The notes beneath the pieces were generated by a model that was not told where the DNA came from, did not search any database, and worked only from the letters and a program-made list of their open reading frames with translations. From positions 90,159-154,158 of the forward strand of contig JBBBWG010026646.1 of assembly GCA_037176905.1 (NCBI GenBank): a DNA stretch of 64,000 bases, read 5' to 3'. Shown piece by piece: positions 22,419 to 35,289 of this stretch (position 1 is its first letter; every line of letters begins with the position of its first letter). A program made the position numbers and the translations under genes. This DNA comes from Azolla pinnata (Eukaryota; Streptophyta; Polypodiopsida; Salviniales; Salviniaceae).

Positions 22419-25400
22419 ATGTCTGAAATGGGCACACCGGAGATGGGGGCTGCTACGACAAAAACCACCAAAACCTCCGGAAACCCCCATGTAAGATTGC
22501 AAAAGCCGCTAATAATCACCATCGTCATCTCCGCCACCACCTCAATCACCCTCATCATAGGCTCTTCTCTTTTTGGTTTCTCCGCTATCATCGTCATCTT
22601 GGGCTCTTCTCTGTTTGCTTTGCCGCCTCGGACTCAATTTTATTGTAGCATTGCCATTTGGGCTTCATTTTCTCGGCTTTGCATCAGAGACGTGATCTTT
22701 TTTACCTATTCGTTCTACGCTTATCGACCCTTTCATATGTGTCGGACAGGAGCAGCAGCAGCAGCAACAACAACATCAACCTTCTTCAACGAGTGCTACT
22801 GCTATTAATCCCATGACATATCTCGAATGGGCAGCTGCTATGCAAGTAGGTCTACTCTACCACTACACAAGCTGCTTTTGAAGCAGAATGGATTGCGAAC
22901 AATGTTCTCCGATCAGCGTATAGTTGTTTTGGTTGTGAGTCATAGGATTTAAGTAGAAAGACCCTCTTCACAAATGAGTCTGATGATTGAATAAGCTTCA
23001 TCCATCCATCATGACATACTTCTTGCTGTGCACGTTGGGTCAAGTAGGAGAAATTCTTGTGAAGGACTGTTTTTCTTTGCTCGTTACGGTAAAGTTGCCC
23101 TTTTTTCCACATCAATTGTTGTAGGCTTATTATGGCTCAGTTGTACCTTCGGGCTACTTCTCTTCAACTGCCGGATCAGGCCCTCAACCTCACCCTTTCA
23201 TGTGGGCTGTGCAGGTGAAATATATGTATATATACGTAATGATGTCATAAATGAGGAGAGTAATTGACCCATTTTTCACATGGTTTTATGCATGCGTACA
23301 CACACGGACATGAATGCATACGAACTGCATGTTGGCATACATACATAAAATGTATGCTCTAAGTATGACTGGTGTTTCATACGTAATAGTGAAAGGCTTA
23401 TCATCCTCACCTTCTCACGTGACTTATGTTTACGATCTTGAACAGCCTTTAATGCCTCCTTATGGCACCCCTTATGCAGCTGTGTACGCTCATGGTGGAA
23501 TATATGCTCATCCATCAATGTCTCATGTGAGTTGAAAGATTTTCGTTTGGATTCTCTGTAAAAGCTTCAAAAGGCCTCGTGATGATACAAGCATATATCC
23601 ATATATTCTCATGCACTCATTGACGCAGGGAGCTCATCCATATAGCCCATATGCCATATCTCCAGGGAGCTCGCATGATGCTCATGGTATATGTATACCG
23701 GTGCATTTTTGTGAGAAATTATGTAGTGTTTGTCATTTTGTCTCTTTTTCTACAAAAAAATGTGTGTTGCAGTAGACTATACATTATTATTTAAAACCCT
23801 TTACATTGGCAAGGGGAAATTCGTATGGTATTAGATACTGACACAGCTTTTCTTTTGTGCGGAAAAGCGCAGAGTTTGTTGACACCGACTCTCTGTCTCA
23901 TAGAGAAGTACGTGGAAATTGTTTGCAGAATGCAGTATCTGGTTGTAGCGATGGAGAGAAGAAATCGGAAGAGGGTGGGAAAGGCGCAAAGGGTGCAATG
24001 AAAAAGTCTACCGGTAGCTTGGGGAGCCTCGAGATGGGTTCTGCCAAAGGCAATGGCAATACTACTGGTGGAAAAGAGAGAAAAACCGCACTCTCACATA
24101 GGTATACTGTTTTTACCTTACACTGAGTAAGGTGGATATGCGATCCTTTCTGTTCCTCTTCTATATACATCAATCGTGTGTGAAAGAGTGGTCATATTAA
24201 TTGGATTTCTGCTACCTTTGTTTGTGTTCCATAGTCATGACACGAGTGGGAGTGACGGATCAACAGATGGAAGTGATGAGAATTCTCGATATGTAAGTAT
24301 TATGTATAGAATTTTAAGCACTTTTTTCGTTTCTTAGGAGGATTTCCACTACTCTGAGATCTAAAAAGTATAAATGGCATTATCATGGCACAAGGTTTCT
24401 GAGGTGGTGTGTAACCGGAAGAGTGAACATGTCTCAACTGAAGGTATATACACATGAGACGTCATTATTGTTCCTTCTTCTTTTCATAATTTTGGCTCCA
24501 AGGCTCATAAGTTTATCAACTCTTTTATGAAGCAAAATTACCCAACAAGTTTTCGGGTACTTCCAGATGAGGACACTAATAAGAGTTGTGTACAAATCTA
24601 TGAAAAATTAGAAAATGTGTGGCTCTTCATTTTGTTAAAACCAGAACAATTTTCTTCTTGTGTGTGGTACTTCCAATTTCAGTGGAAAATTTGACAAAAT
24701 CCTACAGTAGTGGAAATGACATGGACCAAGAAGAAACCTTTCCTGTTTGTCTAACCTCGATGAGTGGGAAGCAAGGTGTGGGAGCTGGCCCTCGTACTAA
24801 CCTAAACATTGGCATGGACTATTGGAATGGAGGTACACCATCAGTTCTAGTTAATGGTCGGGGACATCGTGCTCCATCTTCAACACCCGTCATTCCTGGT
24901 GTCAGTGGCAATCGATGGCCGCAGGTGCGCATCATTGTCCCATCATTAAAGTGATCTCTACCTCTCGATACATGATGAATTCGATAGGCGTACCTCTGAA
25001 GCAAACAAGCAGCGAAAATGCATATGGATGCTATTTTTTTTCTTAACAGTATGGATCCTCTCCTTCCATGTGAATTTGATATATAATCCTAGCTTATAGC
25101 TTCTCGACAAGCTAGCCCTTTGCTTTATACTGTGCAATTAGTATAATAGTTATAACTTCGAGTGTATTCAGTTTTAATCTGATAATTTGAAAGTTTCAAA
25201 ATCCAGGAGCAGGCAAGAGTATGCTAAGCCCCTATGTTGTGTTGATCAGTGTGAATCGAGTGTGCTGATTTTCTAAATAAAACTTTTCTTGTTAGGATGA
25301 GAGGGAGCTAAAGAAACAAAGGCGAAAGCAATCAAATCGTGACTCAGCTCGACGCTCAAGATTAAGGAAACAGGTTTTTTGAAAATAAAATCCATCAAGA

Positions 25401-26160
25401 ATCTCACTTGATCTATTTATAATCAATTCATGCATTAAATCCTAGTTTTTACTGCCGAATTTCAGGCTGAATGTGAGGATCTGGCATCAAGAGTTGAAAC
25501 CCTCGTTGACGAGAACACAGCGTTACGGGATAAACTTGCAAGGGTAACCGAACAATGCAACAGGCTTTCTGCCAACAACACTACATTATTGGTGAGTCGA
25601 AACTATATAGTGTATACACCTAGGATGCCCAACTCTGAAACACGGCTTCATTGTTTGGTTTTGATAGAAGCAAATGCAGTCACGTCGTGGTATACATCAC
25701 GCACAGGGGTGAAATGTCATGGTTTTGGTGCTTTTAGGAGCAAATTCATTGACAGGATCTTATACATTTACAAACCTGTGAACGAAAATCAAGGTCACAG
25801 TTAAAGGGGTCATTGACTAGAAAGGTTTTGCCACATTTTCAATGAGTTTTCCATTGAAGGCGATAGAGTTTTACGCTCAATCTTGAAAAATGTTACATGA
25901 CAAGAAGAGAAAGGGGCAAATGCAAGAAAATTTGTAGAACCTATGATTCGAGTGTTTTCCAAAACGATGCTAGAGAAGCACCAACGATACATCCTCTCAA
26001 AGTGCAAAGGGGAGAGAGAGCCTCACAGTTTCTTCAGCTAGAACATGGAGGTAAGGGCACATCCTTCGAGTTTCTTCACTTTTCATTCAACGTGGCCTAC
26101 AAAAACCATAATATGGAGCCATATACAATCCTCATAAAGCATTCAATCATGTGGTTTTGA
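22419..26160 (+). CDS. GBF: G-box-binding factor, group G bZIP
   Basis: Nuclear transcription factor that binds CACGTG and related ACGT elements as a dimer. Coding exons are 22419-22490, 22750-22845, 23125-23214, 23446-23526, 23629-23686, 23873-24101, 24235-24292, 24395-24443, 24683-24924, 25296-25373 and 25466-25591 (393 codons), all in phase. The N-terminal Pro/Tyr-rich mosaic region is typical of GBFs: TYLEWAAAMQAYYGSVVPSG, HPFMWAVQ, PPYGTPYAAVYAHGGIYAHP. The middle has DTSGSDGSTDGSDENSRY and the family signature TNLNIGMDYWNG. The basic region KKQRRKQSNRDSARRSRLRK shows the N-x7-R pattern and is followed by a heptad-leucine zipper. The last exon is unsure: one starting at 25927 (KICRTYDSSVFQNDAREA) fits the post-zipper part and would run to a stop at 26160, or splice on at 26051. 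A 5'-UTR intron at 22120-22361 is likely. The start at 22419 gives MSEMGTPEMG; the second Met is an alternative. Confidence 0.9.
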
Positions 26161-27699
26161 TCCTAAAGCTGCATGCTATGCTCTGGGTGTCATTCATATG
26201 CAATTAGATATCGGCATCACTTATTTTGAAATCCAATTCGATCTAGAAAAATTGGATTGTGGCTTGTACATATCTCTTATTATATGGTCGAAGTCTTCCG
26301 GTTTTAGAATTAGAGAACCGATGACATTTTTGCCAAAGTCTTTGTACATTATTTTGGAATCTGAACATCTAACTAAGTTTATTTGTTCGTCTGTTCTGAA
26401 GGGAATCATAACATCCAACATCTTGTTTTGGCAATAACGATAGTATATGCTTGCTATAACTTGTGTTATCAAATGCAAATCTACCAATCTGATGAACATG
26501 ATTTACAACCACATAAGTTAAACGTGTGTAAGTAGAGATTTTTTACATGGCTTGGCATTGTTACTGTTCAAGCATGTTTAATGATTGATTATCATTCTTT
26601 TATGTTTCGGTAAACAAAGATCATTGCTGTTTCAGTAAAGTAGGAAATTTTTGACTTTGTATAGAGTAGTGGCTTTCTTTGCGATTTCATACACTTTCAA
26701 CATGTTTACACTTTATATCAGCAACATGTGCAAGATAGGTAATTGCGTTGATTGATCTATCAGAGAACCTTTCTGGGTTTGTAGATATGTTCAATACTCG
26801 ACGGCTATGCCTTTCTGGTTTTGATTGAATTATATCTAAATTTGGCTCACGCCTGGTAGTGTGCTACCTCATCTGAATGTGAGCTTATTATGGGCCAATA
26901 ATGTCAGATTTCAACTGTAATGAAGCATTTATAATATGATCACTTTGCATTGGTAACAAAAATTTCCACGAAGTTGTTTGCTATGCGCCTTACATAATAT
27001 ATCAAACTACCTCTGCACACCTATTCACAAATGAAAACAAGCTTTAAGAAGAACTACAAATACTATCAAGCACTTCCACTGATTGCACAAGCAGAAGGCT
27101 ACGTTGGGATCCAGGCCCTCTATTCTTCAGATTTTTTCTCAAAATCTTAATCAGTGAGTGTGAGCCTCGCATCATAGAAGAAAAATTATTATTACAGAAA
27201 CAGCTTTCATTCTTGTTAAAACTTTCATAGATTCTTGAATGACAGATACCGAAGACACATAGATACATCAGGTCAATTGGATATGACACTGCTGACTTCC
27301 AATTCGCATTACCAAAGACTAAAAATCATAAAATGTGGATTAGAAAATGCTTTTCAAAGGTTCGGGATCAAAAACTGTCCCTCTAGAGCATGTAACAAAG
27401 CATTCAGTAAATAGTTTCCATCCATTAATTTACACATCGCAGTAATCTCATGATAATCACAGGTTGGGTGACCATGTGTCTTCATGGTTGGTTAACATTG
27501 TATAAGTTGCTCAATTACATCTGATGCTATAATAAATCAGTGAATCGATACAGTTGACCACTGCAAGGAGCCCTAACGAGGCATAATTCCATCGCTTAGG
27601 TCTGTAATTAACAGACGAGTAAAACATTGAAGCATCAGAAAACCCAAGAAAGTCATCCATTGGGGATGCAGTTTGATCCATTTATGTAATCAGAGTCAA
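26161..27699. other. GBF to GT14 intergenic region; no gene seen
   Basis: AT-rich sequence between convergent genes, so it should carry both 3' UTRs and possibly a further short GBF exon. A 10-codon candidate last exon of the GT14 gene ends at 27700 just outside it. I recognise nothing else. Confidence 0.45.
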
Positions 27700-27822
27700 T
27701 TACATGCTCGGCACTCCAGCATACACAGTCTGCAAGCATTTTATGCCAAAAAAAAAGTAAAATGTCACCACAAAATACATCCAGCATTACTAATACCATG
27801 ATAAAGCTTCCAGGCATATCAG

Positions 27823-30800
27823 CTACTGTACCTCATTAAGAAGCTTAAAAGCAGCACCTCTTGTAAACTTCCTTGCAAACAAGAAACATGGTCTAGGTGT
27901 ATGGTTGCTACTGCACCACTCTGTTCTGTATTCAGTTTCGTAATAGACTGACACAATCCTCTATATAGTAACAAAATCAAGAGAATCTATCAGATTCATC
28001 ATCATTCTTACGTTTTTAGCAGCAAACTAAACAAGAGATTCAAAATGTGTATACGAACTAGCAATGACTTCCAAATTTCCTACGCACAATTCAAAACATT
28101 CTAAAATCAATTACATTTGGATTCTTTCATGCTAGATAGAAGTCAAATAGGAATAAGTTTGCAAAGAGCAAATCTGCCAGACAGTTTGGATCCTCTCATG
28201 CAAATGAAAGTAAAGTCATACCTTGATGCCATCAATCAGTTGTGGACTAGTATCTGAATGTGTGAAGGTAACAGGATGCCATCCCTTTCTTTCTTGATCT
28301 CTTGTTGACTGATTCCACAGTGAATACGTGACACTTCTCCTTTCAATCTCACCTTCAAATCCTCTTATCTGGTCTTTTCCACAAGAAATATTATTTCAAC
28401 CAGAATAATTACACGAACAAGAAAAATGGCAGTTCTTCATCAGGTGAAAACCTCATTTCAAAAGATGGGGAGATAATAGGAAGCTTTATTTACGAATGGA
28501 GAATGCAGCTACCATTACAAAAAAAAGATGAGTTCCATATCAGTAGGCCACAACTTCGAAGCTAAATGGTCTTGAAATTGGTGATAACTCGGCAAGTTCA
28601 GAACAGAAAAATTTTTATTGTCAATTTGGATAACAGAATGGGATTCAATTAATTAGAAAGACTCTTACTGCCAGCAGTGTTTGTACATAATGCTCATCAG
28701 GTATACAATTATGTTGCCTTGAGGGATCCCCAATCTGGTCAATCATTGGAAAAAAGAGTGACGTCATTAGAACACAATGTACAATATAAATCAGGCAAAA
28801 AGAGCATATGCTAACCATGTTTTGTTGCCTCCAAAATTCAGGTAATGGTCTCCGCTACAAATATTAACATACAATCCATCCACAAAATCCACTTTAGCAT
28901 CTTTTTCTACGAATCAATCTTCAAGTCTATTATGAAAAGGAAAGAAAATATAATCTCTACGTAGGTGCAAGACACTCACTTTACAGTGTTTTTGGAATAA
29001 TGGAAAGACATCATCATCAAAGGCAACAACTGCAGCATGATTACGCTTTAACACAAACCACTGCATCCAGAACAAAGCAGGGAACAGTCAGAAAAATAAA
29101 TAAAATGCAAGCTGATACGCAGATGACATAATTGAAGACCTTAGACAAGCGATGACCCTCAAATATTAGCATTGAGATGCAACAAATTTTTAATGATTTT
29201 TACTCTTTCATCTTTTGTGATAGAACTTATGACAATGTAAACTAGACACATAACATATTGAGTAACTGTCTTTTTCTTTTTCATTCATAATTACTTGAAG
29301 CACATGTAAGTTTCTGTTATACGTATTAAAAAGCCATATAGACGATTAATTAAGTGAACTTTGGATTTAGTTGTATAAACGCTTCTCAAGTTATACGCAT
29401 AATGCATTTAGCATTTCCAGTCGTAATCCAGATTGTGCTAAAATAGATTCAAGCCACACAAGCAACAAGATTACAGCATTTTTCAATCAACTTTCACCTA
29501 TCAAAATTAGCCTTGCCATCTTCCGGTACATGAAAAATCTCTTTCATAAATCACTCAAGAATACTTTGGAACAAGAAGGAAAAAATCACGATACGTTGTC
29601 TGATATCCTAATTCAATCCCACTATAATTTGCGTCCATCTGCAAAAAAATGGTGATTTCACTTAAAAAAATATAAGGTATGTATTTCCGTAGCTGCACCT
29701 GAGAACCTTTTCTCCATTTTTCTTCTGGGATAGTAGGACCCATAAGTGGATTATAACGCATCTCCTTTGTATCTAAAAAACTGTACATCAATGAAAGATG
29801 TTATAAGAAACATTTCTGTCAAAATGTAACAAAGTAGAGCCTACCAAGAGTGGGGTTGTTCAGTTAGTGTGACCGTAACTACGCATTTAAACTGTTCATT
29901 GGTTGCATAAGGAAATTATGCAGTGGTTTCATAATCAGTAACAACCTCATCATTCTAATTCTTGTATTAAAAGAGAACACAGTCATACCTGTCTACAAAG
30001 CTCTTTGGTGAAGAAAAAATATAATCGTATACATACGTGAAATTATATAGAGGAGTACAACTGCAAGGAAGTTTTCAACGGTTAAGTACAAAAATCTGCT
30101 CCAACACATGGTTATTGAAATTTTGGTGTGAGATGTCAAAGAGAAAAGTTCATAGAAATGTTTTTGAAAAGCAGTGGCAATAAATAACTACAAAATTTCC
30201 TCGAAGTGAAATTATAACCCACTATGGCAGTTGCAATCATTCGAGAGAATATGTGAGTGTTGCTGCAAAACAAGATTGTCTCAGAAAGATATCTAACCTG
30301 TCAGAGAGGAGGAGAAACCGTTCATTTGAAGGATTTTTGAGAGCCTCTGCAAGTAATAACCGTTCTGCCTCTATCATGCTTGCTTCTCCCCAATCTACCT
30401 ATGAAATTAGCCAAGTGCTAAAGTGTGCTTCACCAATTTCATGACTTCAGGTGTAAATGATATGAATAAATTTGATAAATAACAAGGAAAATGTCCGGGC
30501 AGTACCAGAATGCTATTTTGTAGTTGCCGATGATAAAAGTATTTGCACACAGTAGTTCTCTCATTGTAAACAAACCCAGGCCTTGAATGAATGTATACTG
30601 AGAATAGATCCTTTGGAGCTTCCTTTTCAAAGAGACAACGACTCAAGTAAACAACAGACTTTGAAACATAAATTGTAGACAGAAAGAGAATATCCTACAC
30701 TTGACATGATAGAAGATAAGATGTGATCCTTTAGAGATTAAAGAATAATTTCTAGCTCTATTTACTTCACGTCATGATTATAGATCTGCCAACAGACGAT

Positions 30801-32149
30801 TATTAACAAAGTATGAAAGACTACCTGAAGATTAAAAAAAAAGTAATAAATTGAAAGGCAAAATCTGGAAATTTGTGGCTAAAATCCCTAATTTATCTGC
30901 ATATTTTAATAAAATTATTGCTAAAAGAATATCGTTCAAAGTAAAACATTGCATTCTGTTCAGTACATTACAAAATAAGGTCCAATAGCTGAAAACATAA
31001 AAGTTAGCACGCTGTTTTAAAGCAAAGAACTTTGAAGCAGTTATAGATTGAAGAAATCAACATCCTCAACAGAGTCAGTAGACTATGGCACAAATATTCA
31101 CAAAAGAAAGCTTGGCATTGCTTAGTAAAACCCGAATCATCCCTAACATAACTCCCTTTATGCATGTACTATTTCATATCAATGCACATTTATATCTGAA
31201 TACATAAAGCACGTGTTAGATAGGTTTGATAAATATAGATGGAGCTTAAGAAAAAAGAGATTACCAAAGAAAAAATTTTGTAAACAAATGAGTAGAAAGT
31301 GAGCTTTCACATTCCTGTACTCTGTATTGTAGACGAATCTATTTTGCGTCCGTGTTGTGGTTACTACAACAAGGACATACTTGCCAGGGTTTTGGATATA
31401 AAAGCTTCCTTTGAGGATTTGTTTCCGGGAAATTGTATACAATGCACTTACATTCAGATTTATTGCATCGTTGTGTTTCATCACATAAGAACTTAAGGAT
31501 GAAGCTCGAGCTGATTAATTGGAGATTCCCGTTTGTTTGCTGTTGCCACGGTGCTAATTGCTGCCATACTTTAGATCGCAGATTTGACTTGATTTTAATT
31601 GTTACGGACTGTTTATAAATATTCAACTCGTGTCAATATAATTTTAACCACTGTATTTTCTATCTTTAAGAAGGATAAAGTTGCGATTTTTGTAATGCAG
31701 CCACATTCTTCTGGAGAACAGCAAAGACTTTGCTTAGAAGCAACTCGGATAATAGAGCGAATGTAGATTGAGTCGGGGATAGAAAATATGCAAAAGTCAA
31801 ATCTTGCCAAACACAGATCAAAGCAAACTAAATGCAGATTCGAAACGCGGGAGACGGGGAAGGGAGGGAGGGAGCACACCTGAAAGAAGACGTTCCAGAC
31901 GAGGTCGAGAGGCATTCTGTTTCGAGCGAGGAACAGGAAAGCAAGTTTCGGAGGAGGGGACGGAGACTGGAGCTGAAGGTAAATCTCGGAGGGGAGGTGG
32001 CGATCGGAGGAGAGGAGGAAGATGTGGCCAAGCTTGAGGAAGGCGAGGAGGAGGAGGAGGAGGAGGAGGAGGCCGAGGAAGGAGGAGGCGGATGCGATCT
32101 TCCATCGCCAGCGATGGTGGTGGCCGATGATGCTCTTCTTCTTGGACAT
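27823..32149 (-). CDS. GT14 family / DUF266 glycosyltransferase (core-2/I-branching-like)
   Basis: Golgi type II membrane enzyme of the plant DUF266 branch of GT14; the acceptor is unknown and cell-wall or arabinogalactan glycan work is an inference from relatives. Exons are 32149-31880, 30622-30506, 30398-30298, 30060-29989, 29780-29699, 29060-28980, 28854-28816, 28734-28669, 28368-28222 and 27960 onward, all in phase. The start at 32149 gives MSKKKSIIGHHHRWRWK then a leucine-rich membrane anchor. Family motifs follow in order: PKLAFLFLARNRMPLDLVW, FSVYIHSRPGFVYNERTT, VDWGEASMIEAERLLLAEAL, RFLLLSDS, PLYNFTYVYDYIFSSPKSFV, WRKGSQWFVLKRNHAAVV, HNCIPDEHYVQTLLA, RRSVTYSLWN, GWHPVTFTHSD and CFLFARKFTRGAA. 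The last exon either stops at 27823 (LLNEVQ, 370 residues) or splices at 27831 to 27729-27700 (LLNE plus TVYAGVPSM, 377 residues). The first intron is about 1.26 kb. Confidence 0.92.
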
Positions 32150-33373
32150 TGGAGAAGGAGACTGCGGGGAAGATTCACCGAAATCTGTCGCTGCGGGAAG
32201 GCGATGTCGTCTCTTTCTTGCGAACGGAAGGAAGACGGAGAAGACAGACACGGAAGGAAGACGGAGAAGACAGACAGTCAGACGGACGGTGAAGAAGGAG
32301 AAGGGGAAAAATAAAAAAGCAAAAATTTCAAAATTCGATAATAAAATCATTTTTTAAAACAAATTCAAATTTAGATCGTAAATAAATACATATATAAAAA
32401 CCTTTCAAAACCTGGCTCAGCAAAATGAATTATTAAGCGTAATAAACATTGTTCACAGGGCAAATGTGTTTTAATCATTTTCCAAAGTAAAAATAAATTA
32501 GAAAAACAGATCGCTTTGAGAGCGATTACCTAGAATTACGTGTTTTCCAAAGCAAAAATATAATAATCACTTTAAAAGCAGTATCGATATTGAAAAACAG
32601 TATTTTAGTTATGTAATTATCTCTTTAAAATTACTCATAACAATCAAATTTGATCTACATTCTACAACATCTTATAAAACTTAAACATGTTACTGGGGGC
32701 GTCATGATCATTATTATCTCTTGACTCGTATTTTTTTTAATCTTTGTACAACTGAACATTGTCCGTGTCGGGCTGTTGATGAGAGACGAGAGATTCTCGA
32801 TGTGTACTTGCAAAAGCTTGAGTAGAAAGTTATCATGAAACTAGAAACTACCTCGGGCAGAAGCCCTATTCAGAAAAACAGACGAATCGACAACACACGA
32901 TCGTATCATACAACAGTACTAAATTGAAAACAATTGTTTGTCGGAGGCAGTTTAACTCCAAGATTGGAGGGGGGGGTTTCGAAAGAAAGCAAACAATTGG
33001 CATTCCAAGGGAAGCTTGTTGTTGCACCCAGGAGGACCTCCAATAGGCGAAGCGAGAGATTTGTTACATCAGAAGGCGGTTGTTTTATTGCTTGACAGAC
33101 AAGGAAAGGGGGGGGATCATTCACGCATGGTGAAGGGTTAAGGCGGAGAGTAGCGATGCCAACACATCGATTCGCTCGCGACACTGTAAACAGCACATCG
33201 ATTCGCTTGCAGAACCATAAACAGCAGACCGATTCGCTCGCAGAACCGTAAACAGCGGATCGATTCGCTCGCAGAATCCCAGCGAAAGAAACACACAGAT
33301 TTACGAATCGAGAGATCATGGGAATCGCGAAGCCTTGTGGAATCCGGGGGGCGGGGAAGCCGGATCGGTGCCG
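32150..33373. other. GT14 promoter side and DUF247 3' side; no gene seen
   Basis: GA-rich sequence at 32150-32320 is likely the GT14 leader. From about 32330 to 32700 the sequence is AT-rich. A 31-bp repeat lies near the DUF247 stop. Minus-strand frames at 32906-33608 are repeat-driven or shadow the DUF247 gene. Confidence 0.45.
33166..33285. repeat. 31-bp tandem repeat, four copies, 3' of DUF247
   Basis: Units with ATCGATTCGCTCGC and AACCGTAAACAGC start at 33166, 33197, 33228 and 33259, exactly 31 bp apart, with a few substitutions each. They sit about 90-210 bp beyond the DUF247 stop codon and so probably lie in its 3' UTR or just after it. Confidence 0.85.
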
Positions 33374-35203
33374 TCAGACCTCGAGCTCGTAGAGCGCGAT
33401 CGTGTAGAGCATGATGACGAGGGTCATGACGATGAGCGAGGCGGCGGAGAGCAGGGAGACGAGGAACCAGGGCCGGCTGAAGTAGGTGCGCTTGAACTCG
33501 GCCTTGAGCGTGTTGGCCTTGCGGCGCGTGTGGGCCACGAGCTGCAGCGCGACGCGCTCGTACGGCCGGCTGCAGACGCGCATCGTGTTGACGCAGAGCT
33601 GGTTCCACATGCGCGCGACCTCGTCGTTGCTGCCGATGTCCTGCGCGATCACGCCCTTCTCGACGAGGAGCGCGACGTCGTCGGGCGTGTCGACGAGGCA
33701 GTTCATGAAGCGCAGGTACGAGAGCACGCCGACCTCCTCGCCGCCGCCCGCGCCGCCGGCCTTCTGGCTCTCGTACGCGATGAGGTTGCGGAAGAAGCCC
33801 TCGGTCTCGTCGCCGACGCGGATGCGCGGGATGTAGAGGATCGCGCGCCGCTCGTCGTACCTGACCGAGACCATGGAGCGGTGCCGCCCGGGCTTGCGGC
33901 GGCGGCGGGCGAGGCCGTTGATCGGCTTGAACCGGATCCCCGCGTTCTGGAGCTCGATCGCGCTCGGGAAGTGAGTCGGCTTCTCCACGAGATTGCTTTC
34001 CTGGAAGCGGCGCCCAACAGGCTCGCGGCCCGCGGCGCCCATCTCCTCGTCCGCGCCAGTCGCCCGATCGTCTGCGCCTTTCCCGAGGCTCGAGCTCGTG
34101 CTATGCTCGCCCCCGGCCGCTCTCCCCCCGACAAACCCCGACCTCATCGAGTAGTAGTAGCTCGACGACGATCCCCCCCTGCTCATCGCCATCGGCTTGC
34201 CACCTTGCTGATGCTCGGCCTCGGGATCCAGCCCCAGCGACGACAGCGCCGATGACGATGACGAGTCCTCGTTCGTCACGATCCCGTACAAGCAGTCGAG
34301 CAGGTGCTTGCGGTCCCTCACCGCGCTCGCGACCGCCTTCACGCTCGCCTCGCCCGCGGCGTCGCCCCAGTCGAACGGCAGCGTCTCGCGCGCCACCTCC
34401 TCCACCATCGCGCCCAGCCGCCGCTCCGCGTCCTCGTCGCTCTCGCAGCCGGCGCCCATGCGGATGACCTTGAGCAGCAGGAAGAGCGGGATCTGGTTCT
34501 CCAGCAGCATGAAGTCCTGCAGCACCGACTTGCGCAGCGGCCGCGGGAAGCGCTTGCAGTAGTAGGCGTGGAAGCCGCCGTCGGATCGGTCCGCGTCCGC
34601 CGCCTCGACGTCCCCATCGTAGTAGTAGTCATCGTCGTCGTACCTCGAGCTTCCGCCATTGGACCTCAGCACCTCGACGACGAAGCACGCGTCGAGCGCG
34701 AGCATGTAGGCGAGCTTCTCGTCGACCTTGCAGGTCACGAGCTCCGTCGAGAACTCCGCCCTCACCCTCCCCGCCACGGCCTCGAACTCCTCGACGATCG
34801 CGCCGAGGTCGCGCCCCCCCGCGAGCCTGCGCTCCACGAACTTGGACGCCATGACCTTGTGCATCTCCATCTCCTTGGCCGCGAGCGCCTTGTAGCGCTC
34901 CGTGTCCTCGTTGCGCGGGAAGCGGCTGTGGTGCGGCCCCAGGTCGTTGTGGTACGGCCCCAGCGCGACCACCTGCGGCACGAACGCCTCGTGCTTCAGC
35001 CCCCGCAGCGGGCTCGGCGCCATGAAGATGGACGGCCGCTGCGCCGAGCCGCCGCACTCCGCGTGCGCCAGCTGCTTCTTGATGTGCGCCACCCACGCGC
35101 GCTCGTCCTGCCGCAGGTTCTCGAGCGCCGCCGGGTCCGACAGCGAGAAGGAGTAGCTGGAGCGCAGGAAGAGCGGGTTGAAGTGCGGGTCGCTCGGATC
35201 CAT
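33374..35203 (-). CDS. DUF247 (UPF0481) plant protein
   Basis: Membrane-anchored plant family of unknown biochemistry; some grass members act in pollen self-incompatibility, but nothing here points to that. Single exon, 609 residues from the ATG at 35203 (MDPSDPHFNPLFLRSSYSFS). The family order is present: FMAPSPLRGLKHEAFVPQVV, ALGPYHNDLGPHHSRFPRNE, KLAYMLALDACFVVEVLRSN, DFMLLENQIPLFLLLKVIRM, PSAIELQNAGIRFKP, FFRNLIAYESQKAGG, RFMNCLVDTPDDVALLVEKG, and the C-terminal anchor FSRPWFLVSLLSAASLIVMT. The family is usually about 400-550 residues; the extra length is a Ser/Gly-rich insert in the middle. An in-frame ATG 54 codons upstream (35365) lies in repeat DNA and gives an Asp/Arg-rich extension that the family lacks, so I reject it. 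GC-rich third positions, no intron. Confidence 0.93.
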   Translation of the reverse strand: MDPSDPHFNPLFLRSSYSFSLSDPAALENLRQDERAWVAHIKKQLAHAECGGSAQRPSIFMAPSPLRGLKHEAFVPQVVALGPYHNDLGPHHSRFPRNEDTERYKALAAKEMEMHKVMASKFVERRLAGGRDLGAIVEEFEAVAGRVRAEFSTELVTCKVDEKLAYMLALDACFVVEVLRSNGGSSRYDDDDYYYDGDVEAADADRSDGGFHAYYCKRFPRPLRKSVLQDFMLLENQIPLFLLLKVIRMGAGCESDEDAERRLGAMVEEVARETLPFDWGDAAGEASVKAVASAVRDRKHLLDCLYGIVTNEDSSSSSALSSLGLDPEAEHQQGGKPMAMSRGGSSSSYYYSMRSGFVGGRAAGGEHSTSSSLGKGADDRATGADEEMGAAGREPVGRRFQESNLVEKPTHFPSAIELQNAGIRFKPINGLARRRRKPGRHRSMVSVRYDERRAILYIPRIRVGDETEGFFRNLIAYESQKAGGAGGGEEVGVLSYLRFMNCLVDTPDDVALLVEKGVIAQDIGSNDEVARMWNQLCVNTMRVCSRPYERVALQLVAHTRRKANTLKAEFKRTYFSRPWFLVSLLSAASLIVMTLVIMLYTIALYELEV

Positions 35204-35289
35204 GTCGTCGTCGTCGGCGGCGCTGCAGATGCACGCGGAGCAGAGGTCCTGGTAGCCACGCTGCTCGATAACCGATCGATCGGAGGTAC

